This document shows positions 1 through 9,260 of a stretch of 64,000 bases of DNA, piece after piece (the first letter of the stretch is position 1; the number at the start of each line of letters is the position of its first letter). The notes under the pieces are model-generated. The model saw only the letters and a program-made list of their open reading frames with translations, was not told the origin of the DNA and made no database searches. The translations under genes and the position numbers were made by a program. The stretch is taken from NCBI GenBank assembly GCA_038373865.1, contig JAXGGA010001054.1:62001-126000 (forward strand). Direction: 5' to 3'. Source of the DNA: Uloborus plumipes. Taxonomy: Eukaryota; Arthropoda; Arachnida; Araneae; Uloboridae.

Positions 1-961
1 AACCTTTTCCCCACCAGACACTATATCGCGTGAAAACATTGCAAAGAAACTCAATAACTATATTCCTTGAACAAGAATATTAAAAATCAGTATCTTCTTG
101 GGAAAAAAAAAAAAAAAAACAGAAATCCCAGAACTTAGCTTTGTTTAGTTTTTGCTTTTTGCTAACATAAAATCCCCTATTGTCGCCAGCTTTGATTAAT
201 CCAAATATCTCCTGTTGAAACAGGAAAAAAAAACTTTACTATAGAAAATATGACCAATTTATAAGATATAAGTTCATGATATTTAAATTACTTTCACTAT
301 ATTGATATTTTTATCAGCTGTCAAGAGAACCTTACTAACTAAAAAATTTAATTTTTAAATGTTGTATTTGGTGCACTGAAAAATCTTCGTTAAAAAATTG
401 AACTAATATTGAAAACATATAATAAATCTCTAAGACAAATAATAAATCTCATACGTTTGAAAAAATGAAATGAGAAAAGTTTTTTTTTATCTTATACTAG
501 ATGCTATTTAAGTATAAGCGAGAAAATAAAAAAATCAACTAAGCTATTGCAGAGGATTACAGAAGGTTCAATTATTGCTACATTTTTCATTATAAAATTT
601 AAACCTTTATTTCAAAATTAATGGGAACTAATGTTTAAAAAAATATGTATTCATGCCCTGTTTCAATCTTTGACGAGGCTTAATTTTCTTCCAATTACCG
701 GCTTCGAGGAGTTTCTTTGGCATTCTGAGCTAATGACTAATTTTTCAAGAAGCGGAATAATTATTGGATAATTAAGGCTAAGCAGTCCATATAAAATAAG
801 AGTGTTTCAAAATGGAGTCGTTGATTAACAACACTGTTACCTCATGATCCTTATTACCTTCTTCATTTATTTATATGTTTTCGGTTTTTAAAATGTAATC
901 GAGAAAATAAAATTTTTAAAAAGTTGCAGGCTTCCAATTGCATCGAATGAGGCTGACTGGA
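1..961. other. AT-rich DNA, no gene seen
   Basis: AT-rich sequence with homopolymer A and T runs. Both strands were read; only very short frames without recognisable domains occur. I see no repeat end, RNA gene or regulatory signature that I can support. Confidence 0.6.
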
Positions 962-1158
962 AAAGTTAAATAATAAGAGGGGATTTGGGTCGAGCCCGCT
1001 TATTGGAATATCGGTTAAAAGAATATTCCATTTAATGCAATAAATTTTCAATGCAGAAAAACTGCTGTAATTTGTCATTTTGATCCCTTAAAATAAAATA
1101 TTCCGCTTTTTGGAATATAATTTTGCGTCTTAAATTGACTTCCACAGAGCGGGCTCAC
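962..1158. repeat. MITE-like repeat, TIR with GAGCCCGCT core (copy 1)
   Basis: Begins near GTCGAGCCCGCTTATT and ends near AGAGCGGGCTCAC, giving inverted ends around GAGCCCGCT. The inner text, with 'ggaatat', 'ttaaaagaa' and 'ctgtaat', matches the element at 40527-40700, whose ends CAGTCGAG are better kept. CAGTCGA ends resemble pogo/Tigger-type Tc1-mariner elements. The target duplication is not clear here. Confidence 0.5.
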
Positions 1159-1178
1159 CTGTATCATCGACATAGAAG

Positions 1179-1447
1179 CAAGGGGGGGGGGTCCAGAACT
1201 GTTTCAAGGGAGGGGCGATTGATTTTTCTGCTTCCCTTTACTACATACTCTTGTTTGCAAAGCTGGACTAAAACTATTTTGATCTTCGATTTCGAAATGT
1301 TTCCGGAGTCAAGCACCAAATCTCCCTTTCTTTAACATCAAAAATATTCCAAAATATCTTTTTGCTCAAAATTGAAAATTTACTGAGGGAGATTCCCTCA
1401 AGAGAGGGGCGATCGCCCCCGTTGCCACTCCCTTGCATCCGCCCTTC
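1179..1447. mobile_element. Non-autonomous hAT-type element, 269 bp, perfect 8-bp TSD
   Basis: Flanked by CATAGAAG at 1171-1178 and again at 1448-1455, a perfect 8-bp direct repeat typical of hAT insertion. The ends are CAAGGGG...GTCCAGA and ...GCATCCGCCCTTC. The same family is at 56098-56376, where the ends read CAAGGGCGGATCCAG. Subterminal blocks CAAGGGAGGGGCGATT and GAGGGGCGATCGCCCCC occur in both copies. No transposase is present. The G-run at the left end probably replaced GGGCGGA. Confidence 0.85.
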
Positions 1448-1455
1448 CATAGAAG

Positions 1456-2032
1456 TATCTCAAAGTCTGGTATGAGTATCCGAAGTAATCGCACCAATAG
1501 ATTATAGGGGTACACGATAGATTTGTTAAATATGCGTAGAAAACCAATCCTAGTGTCACAGAATGCGCGCATGAAAAACCTAAAAAAAAATTTCAAAATT
1601 ATTCCTCATAGTAAAATAGTTGAAACTTTTCACCTTAAGATTACCTTACTATCAGTGAAGCTGTTATTCTACAATAAATAAATGAATGCTCCAGTGTATA
1701 GTATTATACTTTTAATCTCTATTTATTCGCAAAGGACGTTTACACTGAAATGTCACAGACACTAGGTGAGAATAGGACTGTTCTTTCTTTAGAGAAACAA
1801 AAACTTTGTAACGCTTCTCAACTGCACAGTCGTGAAACTTGCTTAAGCCTCTGCCATGTTGATGTTCTACCTCAAATTTGAAATAGCTAATAGAGTGGGA
1901 AACAACTTACATTTCTACAGTAATAATACAAAATAACAAGCTTTCTTATGGTAACACAAGATTTTTCAATTTTCAACTAGAAGGGGGCAAAGCCAGGAAC
2001 TTTTCAGGACCCCGTCACCGTCGTACACTAAA
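1456..2032. other. AT-rich spacer, no gene seen
   Basis: No frame above noise and no repeat ends recognised in this stretch. Confidence 0.55.
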
Positions 2033-2412
2033 AAATGAATGTTGTTTTTACGGTACAATACGGCTAATTTTATGGTAATAAACTAAAAATTACTAATTTT
2101 ACAGTAATAAACTGTAAAAATTGCTAATTTTACAATAATAAACTGTAAAATTGCTTTTTTTCACAGTTTATTACCGTGCATTTTTCAGTTTTAAACTAGA
2201 ACCTCTGCTGCCAGTATTTTAGTCTTGTTTTTATCGTATAATACTGCTAAATTTTACGGCAATAAACTGCAAAATTACTAACTTTACTGTAAGAAAATGT
2301 TAAATTGCTACTGTTGCTTACAGTTTATTACTGTGCATTTTACAGTTTTAAATTTGAATTTCGGCTGCCAGTATTATACTGTAAAAACAGCAGTTCATTT
2401 TTTTGCAGTTTA
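2033..2412. repeat. TA-flanked palindromic repeat family (ACTGYAAAAA ends)
   Basis: Starts at TACACTAAAAAATGAA and ends at TTTTTTTGCAGTTTA. Inside are many alternating copies of 'ttacagtaataaactgtaaaa' type words, plus the block 'ctgccagtatt' twice. Related copies lie at 25252-25410, 25712-25896 and 39905-40036. The TA border and CACTG-like ends suggest a Tc1/mariner-derived MITE. The multiple inverted units here look like two partial copies joined. Confidence 0.6.
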
Positions 2413-3080
2413 CGCTTTAAGCACCGAAACTAGTAGTTTAGTACCATGCATCAAAAGGAAATTAAATTTAAAATGATTACATCTTACGTATTAGTTTCTC
2501 ATTCACCGACTTTAACCATCTTAAAAGACAATGAAGCATGAGAATATTTAATTAATATTTTAAAACACTGATTATATGGACATTGTTATGAGACATAAAG
2601 TCCGTAATGGGCTTCACTTTCATATCATTAGTAAGCGTTAAGTAGAATAGGATATTAATTATTGATTAAGGTTGTGAAGCTGCCGGCGATTATTTTCGAA
2701 AGAATCAAATACAATATCATAACACTATCTCTTTGTTTGCAATAAGTCATTTAGTTTCTACTTCACCAGTTTGTTTTGTCGCTTTTATTGAATGTGTTAT
2801 TATAAATGACAATACATCTCGGTCGTCGTAATGAATGAAGCTATCGCGAAATTAAATATGCTTCTCATTAATTAGACAGTTTTAATCGATTATTTTTTTG
2901 TTTAGTATTGCGTTTTTTTTTCTAACATCATTCAAAATATCTTTCATCAGATGACTAAGAAAATATGGTTTCTCGAACGTAATCTTTGCATATTTTTTGT
3001 ACTGTAATTACTAAAAAAATGTTTTGAGCAGCACAACAAAACAAAAAGTGATTTGAAACCAGTATATAATATACATGCAA
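2413..3080. other. Unique AT-rich stretch with homeodomain-type motifs
   Basis: No coding frame. 2640-2900 is less repetitive and holds ATTAATTAG and TAATCGATTA words, which could be transcription-factor sites. This is inference from motif look only. Confidence 0.3.
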
Positions 3081-3084
3081 AATA

Positions 3085-3180
3085 CCGCCAACTTGGTTAT
3101 TTCGACCAGATATTGCAGTTTCGTCCTTATTGTAGACTTATCAGTCTGGAATAGGAAGTAACCAAGCTGGAGACAGCTAT
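3085..3180 (+). repeat. SINE-like interspersed repeat (CCGCCAACTTGGTTATTTCGA family)
   Basis: The block CCGCCAACTTGGTTATTTCG...TTGCAGTTTCGT recurs in reverse orientation at 36228-36295. The block ATCAGTCTGGAATAG...GAGACAG recurs near 16848-16890 as ATCAGTCCGGAATAG...GAGGCAG. Three dispersed, diverged copies in the window show it is a repeat family. I cannot assign it to a named family; no promoter boxes were clear. Confidence 0.55.
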
Positions 3181-3536
3181 TCTCTAAAAAACATCGACAT
3201 CGAATGCAAGACAGCGATGTTTAAAAAACATCAACCATAAGACATCGACGGCAAGAAATGGTGGTCATTTTTTCGAAAACATCGATATTTCCAAACATTT
3301 TCACAACAATGTCGCTACACAACTCTAGTTTAAGCAAATACATTTTAGTGCCAAAATCGTCTGCTAGTCCAAGGGAGAACTCGGCTTCCGTTTTTGAGAG
3401 GATCGTTTGCAGAAAATAGAGGGCCATACACTTTATTATTGGGCATAAATAAAGGAGCTTGAGAGAATTTTTCACAGTATGTTCCTAAAACGCAGTTTTA
3501 ATTTCTCTTTTGTCACTTAAAAATAGTGGGTTGGGT

Positions 3537-4022
3537 CAGGGTTCCCCCCCCCCTTCAAGCTCAATGGCGCAAATCCTCTCCCCCCCCCCCCATTTTTTTT
3601 CACAACCCTCTTCTGCTTTTTGTTTTTATTTTTACCCTTCTTTTTAATTTTGTTTATTTTTTAAAATATTATTTATTTATTTTTTCAATTATAACTATTT
3701 TTTCATCTATCATTAATTTTTCAAAACTTTTAACTATGCGCAGAATAAAAACGCTTTTTTTCCCTTCCAGACATTCCAACCACATACACACGCACACGAA
3801 ATAAATAAATAAATAAATAAATAATAAAGAAATGAAAGAAAAAATATAAATTAAAAAATAAATTAATGAATAATTTTTATTAAACAAAATCAGTAAACAA
3901 TTTAAATTAAAGAAATAAATTAATAAAAAAATTAAATAAATAAATAAATTAGTTTAAAAAAATCCCCCTCAAAAATTTTGATGGCGCAATTTGAGCCACA
4001 ATCCCCCTTGTGGGCACCCCTG
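3537..4022. mobile_element. Non-autonomous hAT-type element, 486 bp, 8-bp TSD (7/8)
   Basis: Left end CAGGGTTCCCC, right end GGGCACCCCTG (inverted CAGGGGTGCCC). GGTTGGGT at 3529-3536 and GATTGGGT at 4023-4030 form an 8-bp duplication with one mismatch. Both arms carry a TTGCGCCAT-type block (TCAATGGCGCAAAT left, GATGGCGCAATTTGAG right), so the TIR is long. The interior is low-complexity T-rich then (AAAT)n. No transposase; the open frames in it are composition artefacts. Confidence 0.8.
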
Positions 4023-4039
4023 GATTGGGTCATGACACC

Positions 4040-4075
4040 CCCCCCCCTGACTGCCCTCTGGATCCGCGCCTGCAC
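4040..4075. repeat. Fragment of hAT-like end (CTGGATCCGCGCCTG)
   Basis: CTGCCCTCTGGATCCGCGCCTG-like text resembles the inverted end of the 1179/56098 family (GGGCGGATCCAG). It may be a solo remnant; no partner end or duplication was found. Confidence 0.35.
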
Positions 4076-4606
4076 TAGTGACACCCCCAGTTTATATCCA
4101 GAGCTGTCCTTAGTATAAGAAAATCATACATCAGAGCACTTTTAGCAACGATTAGGAGACGGAAAAAGTCTTAGCTCTTAACTTCGGCAATTATCTTCCT
4201 TTTTTGGCAGATCCCAGCTTTCATAGCCATATAATTTTTTTAAGAGTAGGGAATAATAATAATAATAATAACCAGGGAACTCTACTTGACTCTTCCTGAA
4301 TGACTCAAGTTTATTATGTAGCAGAAATGCAATGAAAAAGACGGAGCAATTGCACTTTTCGGCGAATGATGCATGGGGAGGAACATTACAACAATAAACA
4401 CGTTTACGGATACGTTATGGCTTTATAGAGAAACTAAAGATTACGAGGATAAAGGTGGGAAGATTTAGCGTGAAACGTGGTGCAACGTAGTATTTGATTA
4501 CCAGTTTTTCAGTTTAAACGTTTATGCTGGAGAATTTCTGACATATTCTTCGGGGTCTGTTTTTGAAGAAATATCGCGTTTAAGAATAGGTTGAGTACAG
4601 TACAGT
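4076..4606. other. Unique sequence, (AAT)n tract near 4252-4270, no gene seen
   Basis: A short (AAT)n microsatellite lies near 4252-4270. The rest is non-repetitive with no open frame of note. Confidence 0.5.
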
Positions 4607-4608
4607 TA

Positions 4609-4705
4609 CCCAGGTAGCACAAAAAACGTTTAAACGTTTTTAATCCGTTGTTACAACGTTAATAACCATTTTACAACCTTTAAAAAACGAAGTGTGCTAC
4701 TTGGG
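4609..4705. mobile_element. 97-bp TA-flanked MITE (CCCARGTAGCAC ends)
   Basis: CCCAGGTAGCAC at the left and GTGCTACTTGGG at the right, each next to TA (4607-4608, 4706-4707). The centre is also palindromic (AAACGTTTAAACGTTT). TA duplication with short inverted ends fits a Tc1/mariner-type MITE. Its ends resemble the larger element at 22711-23127. Confidence 0.75.
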
Positions 4706-4707
4706 TA

Positions 4708-5651
4708 AACTATAAGAAAATGAATCTAAACTTTTTTTTGAAAAATTCACCTTTTGCCATTTACTATTGCTGCCAGGTTGCTTCTGTGCTTCTAAAAGTT
4801 AAAATTTTGCACGAATTTCAGTTTTTTTACTTATACTAAATATACAAAACCACAGGAGCCCGGGGTGTTATTTCCTTTTTTTGTGCTGTAAATAGTTTTT
4901 GTGTTGTTTTGTATGTCCAACCTCTCAAGGCAAGGAACGCTATATCTTCATAGTGATTCTTAACTGACACAACAGCAACAAATATACAAAAAGACTATGA
5001 ATGAATCGCAATATTTTATTAGTTATACCATTACGGAAGATGCAATCATCAAAAATGAAATGACATGTGCTGTAAAATATGTGCATGATTGTAATAATAG
5101 GCATAGATACGATAACCTTGTCGTGGCCAAGTTAAAAAAATCTTGACACCATAGTCAAACCAAAAGATCCATTGAAGCACAGAAATTTGGTCAAATAAAA
5201 ATTAGGTCATAAAAACCGTTAAAAGTTCAATTCAAGTTTAAAATAATCCACCAAATAAATAAAAAAGACATTAATTTACATTTAAGTTCCATTTTAAAAT
5301 ACAAAATAAATCTGAAAACTTTATTATTTATATCTAATCTCACCAACTTAACGCAACTAGGCACAATTAAAATGGATGTATTTCCTATTAAAAAAAAAAA
5401 AAAAAATCTAAAAGAGCACTTTCGAAAATACGGGATGCATTATATCATTTCTTAATTTTGGCTCTTTTTCTTTCTGAAAAAAAAATCTTAAAAGATGCCC
5501 CGGCACTTTCATTTTCGCGACTGGCGTCACAAGTGGACAAAACGCTCCAAGCAAGGTCATTTTATTAACCAGATGGCATTTTGGATGGGATTTTTCATTG
5601 TTGCAGAACTTGAGTTACCATAGATCCAAAATGGTTGATGCGTCGGCCTAA
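4708..5651. other. AT-rich spacer, no gene seen
   Basis: Includes a poly-A run near 5390-5406. No repeat ends or coding frames recognised. Confidence 0.5.
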
Positions 5652-5659
5652 CTTCACAC

Positions 5660-6398
5660 TAGGGATGCACCGATTAATCGCCAGTACCGATTAATCGGCC
5701 ATAATCGGCCACTTTGCCGATTGTTAATAATCGGCAAAATCAGGCCGATTAATCGGTGTAAAAAATATTTTTCAAATATTATTCTTTAAAGTATACCTTT
5801 ACTAAGAAACTATGATGAACAATTTTCTTAACATTAATAATAATCCTAACAGTTGATATAAAGTTTTTTTTAATTAATTATCTTACTTTGAACAATAGAC
5901 AATGTTGCAATATTGTTCATGTGGCGATAGTTTTCTCTTAGCACAGTGCTTTTAGTTAACCTCTAATTTTCAAAGAATAAAAATATTGAATTAAAGGCTA
6001 CTAATTATTAAGAAGTATGAATTAAAAGTACTCCTAAATTGGAGTGCTCATCACAGACTCCCCTCCCACTTTTTATTGAATTTTTATGTCCGATTAAAAT
6101 AACTCTAACAAAGTGTCAATACTATTATTGACAATAATATGAAAATTGATTCTAAGATATTTGATAAAATATTGAAATTATTTTGTGAAAACTAGGAAAA
6201 TGGAAAAAAATCTTCTATCGGAAATAAATGAATTATTATTTCAAACTTAGAATTGTATAAGAGAGAAAAAACAGTGATGGTAAAATTGAAAACAATCATC
6301 CTTATCATTAATCGGCTCAGCCGATTAATCGGCCGATTATCAACTGCCGATTAATCGGTAATCGGTAATCGGCCAATTTGCTTATCGGTGCATCCCTA
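5660..6398. mobile_element. hAT-type non-autonomous element, 739 bp, perfect 8-bp TSD
   Basis: Ends TAGGGATGCACCGAT and its inverse ATCGGTGCATCCCTA. CTTCACAC at 5652-5659 is repeated exactly at 6399-6406. Subterminal zones are packed with direct and inverted ATTAATCGGC/CCGATTAATCGG words, a typical layout for transposase-binding repeats. The interior is AT-rich and has no open frame, so the element depended on a transposase encoded elsewhere. Confidence 0.9.
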
Positions 6399-6469
6399 CT
6401 TCACACCCAAGTTTCTTCATTCGTAACGCCAAGCGAAAACTCACTTTGTTTTAAAAATCGGACATTTCA

Positions 6470-6525
6470 AAAATAAATAAGTAAAAAATAAATAAATAAA
6501 TAAAATAATAATAATAATAATTGAA
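6470..6525 (+). repeat. (AAAT)n / (AAT)n low-complexity tract
   Basis: Runs of AAATAAATAAAT then AATAATAATAAT. Confidence 0.8.
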
Positions 6526-6618
6526 ATTCAACTGTTTGGAAAATGAAAAAAACTTTCGGGTCCCATTTTATTTTTGTATTCATTTTTTGCTTATTCTTTC
6601 AATATCAGTGACTAAAAG

Positions 6619-8313
6619 TAGGGTGAGTTCTGGTAAGTGCGTACCCTTTTTTTCAAAGTTCATGTTCTCAAGGATGCTGCTCTGTTGAAAAATCTTGTAC
6701 ACTCACAATTTTTTTTTAGTTTTCTTTCCAGATCCTTTACTAAGATTTTCAAGCATATAATATGTCAAATAAACCATAAGCATAGGTTTTGTGACCTGGT
6801 TTATGACACCTATTCTAAGGTACGCACTTTCCCTACCTAGCGGGGTAAGTGCGTCCACCTTAAATTATGTGAATATAAGCAGGAAAAAACTTCTGGCAGA
6901 TATTAAATATGTTAGGTAATTGACTTGGGATAATTCCTAATACTAGAGATCAGCACTTGCTTGCATGGATGAAACGCAATCAGTGATATCCCACGTTCTT
7001 GTGAACAACTGTGATTTGAAGATTGAGAGTTGTGTCTGTAATTCTTCCTCTGTCCTTTTAATAAGACCAAGTGAGCAAATGTAAGTTGTTTTTATTTAGT
7101 AATAATCACTTAGAGTCTACATAGTTTATTTTGGTTTAATACACTAATCAGTCTGTGTTTAAGCCAGGGTTCGCACTTACCCCTTCTTAAATGTAAGATG
7201 AGACATGTGCGTCCAATAGCGTTGTTGTAAGTGCGTGCCCCTGTCATTTTCTTTAATTCTATTTGTATGGTAGATCGTTAGGTGACCTGAGCGAACAATT
7301 CGTTTTTTTTTTTTTTTTTGAATAAATACGGTTTTAAAATATTTTTCTTATTAGAATCAGCAGCAGTAAGAAAAAACACAAAATAAAGAGCAAAAAAAAA
7401 AAAAGAAAATAATTGATCATGATATGATACTTGTACTTTTTTTTCTTGTACATTGAAATAGTTTTTCACAAGGTGTTCTTAATTTTCTTAAATATAATTT
7501 ATTCATTACTCCACCTTCGTTTTTTGAATCAGTTGGTTCCTTATTTAGTGTTTCACTTAATTTCATTGCTTCATTTGTGATTCTGGTTTAAATTAAGTAT
7601 AGCTTATGATCGCTATTTTCAACGAAAAATTTACTAACTGATATCTAAAAGCCAATATATTTCAAAGGTAATGAATAAAATTGAAATCTTATGCCGCATT
7701 CAATGTAAATATAAATACTTGATGGAAATGACGTCGGATTTATTAATCGGCTTATAAAAGAGTTATAAGCAAAATTAATGGTGAATTACGAGAGTTGGAT
7801 TTTCCACGTAATGGTACACACTTGCCTCATCATAATGGTACGCACTTGCTCCGCATAATAGTACGCATATGCCTCATGATAGTGGTACGCACTTGCCCCA
7901 TCATAATGGTACGCACTTACCCCCACCTTACTTTAAAGAAAGGGAAAGTGCGTACCGTCATATAAACAAATTTTAGTTAAAGTATTTGATCAAAATACCC
8001 CATGTATGTTATTAGTAGCTATTACTCAAAAGAAACAACTTGCATTTCTTGACTTCAATTGCTTGGTATGACTACAAGAGAAACTGAAACAAAACCTTCT
8101 CAATCTTTACTTTAGAGTTTTTTTGAAGACATTTAAGTTGTCTCTGATTGTGTTTCGTCTACTGAATCCAGGCCTGAATTCTACCTATTGAAATTATCAT
8201 TAGACAGTTATCTAACATAGTCGATGTGTTAGAGAAGCCTTTTCAGGACAGTGTTCATGTAATTCCCAGTGGACGCACTTACCCCATGGACGCACTTACC
8301 AGAACTCACCCTA
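6619..8313. mobile_element. 1.7-kb TIR element with repeated GGTAAGTGCGTACC subterminal motifs
   Basis: Left end TAGGGTGAGTTCTGGTAAGT, right end ACTTACCAGAACTCACCCTA: an inverted repeat of over 25 bp. The core GTAAGTGCGTMC occurs again at about 6842, 7229 and 7937. It occurs in reverse orientation at about 7167, 8268 and 8284, and as a five-unit imperfect tandem (TAATGGTACGCACTTGCC) at 7808-7922. GTA abuts both ends but no clear target duplication longer than that is visible. No coherent transposase frame remains. Superfamily not assigned. Confidence 0.75.
7808..7925. repeat. Tandem TAATGGTACGCACTTGCC-like repeat, about 5 units
   Basis: Imperfect units of about 22-25 bp, each holding GGTACGCACTTGCC or a near variant. 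They are the inverse of the terminal motif of the surrounding element, so they are probably amplified transposase-binding sites. Confidence 0.7.
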
Positions 8314-9240
8314 GTACTTTTGACTGAAGGAAACACAACCATTACCGTATTTAAGCGATTAAAATTAAATAATAAAATGCTGTACTACTTCTGAAAAATT
8401 CAAACTCTTAAAATATCAACTAAAGAAATTGGATTAGATTATTCAACCTAATCGACCTATCGATACTTTAAACTTGGATGTAAACGATAAGTCGAAATTA
8501 CGCATATTTGTTGAGCTACTATGTATTTTTTGGTGGTTCAGTGGTGAAAAAATATTCTAGGCGAAAGTCCATCTTTGTGATAATAGCTCAGTATGTAGGA
8601 ACCTTTTTTTCATGAAAAGTTAACTTTTCATGTTCTTGGCACAATTGTGAATTTTATGTCAAAAATATGTTTGAGTTTCCAATGAATTTTAACATATAAA
8701 TCAAAGTTAGAGGAGTATTTTTGTAGAAGTTGTTCATTGCAAAAGTCAGAATAATCTTGTAGTTCTGCAATTCACAATCTCTGGAGGAATGTAAACAACA
8801 GTCAAAGTGTAAATTTCATGTAAATTAGTGTAATAGCAACAGGATTTTAGCTCAAGACATGTAACTGTTGTATCTGGCAGCAAATACACAGCAGCATGTA
8901 CGCCATTACATATTTGCAACATGTTGCGGAAAAAACCACGTTTTTCAGCTGAAAATTTTAAAGATTTAGTTATAAAACACGTTTCTAGTAAATTATTTTT
9001 TAGTTTTGGAGGGACATATTATTTTATAGTATCTAACAAATAATTAGACACAAAAAAATTGTTTAATGGTGCAAAAGTGAATACACTTAAAGTATTAAAG
9101 GAGCGATAATTTTCGCCGAAAAAGAGGAGTTTTTTATTTAAAAAAAAGCATTTTTAAAAGTTTTTGAAACAAATATTTGGTCGAAATATGTTACTTTGGT
9201 CATAGTAATTAATTGTATAAAAATTTTAGAAGAGGTGTAA
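8314..9240. other. AT-rich spacer, no gene seen
   Basis: No repeat ends, RNA gene or coding frame that I can support. Confidence 0.5.
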
Positions 9241-9260
9241 TGAATATTAAAGGATAAAAT

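Noticed and set aside
3669..3887. Phe/Ile-rich minus frame with membrane-like appearance
   Set aside because: Caused by (AAAT)n and T-rich low complexity inside a hAT-type element.
7808..7925. CRISPR-like array of short repeats
   Set aside because: Units are adjacent imperfect repeats without unique spacers of constant length, in a eukaryotic TE.
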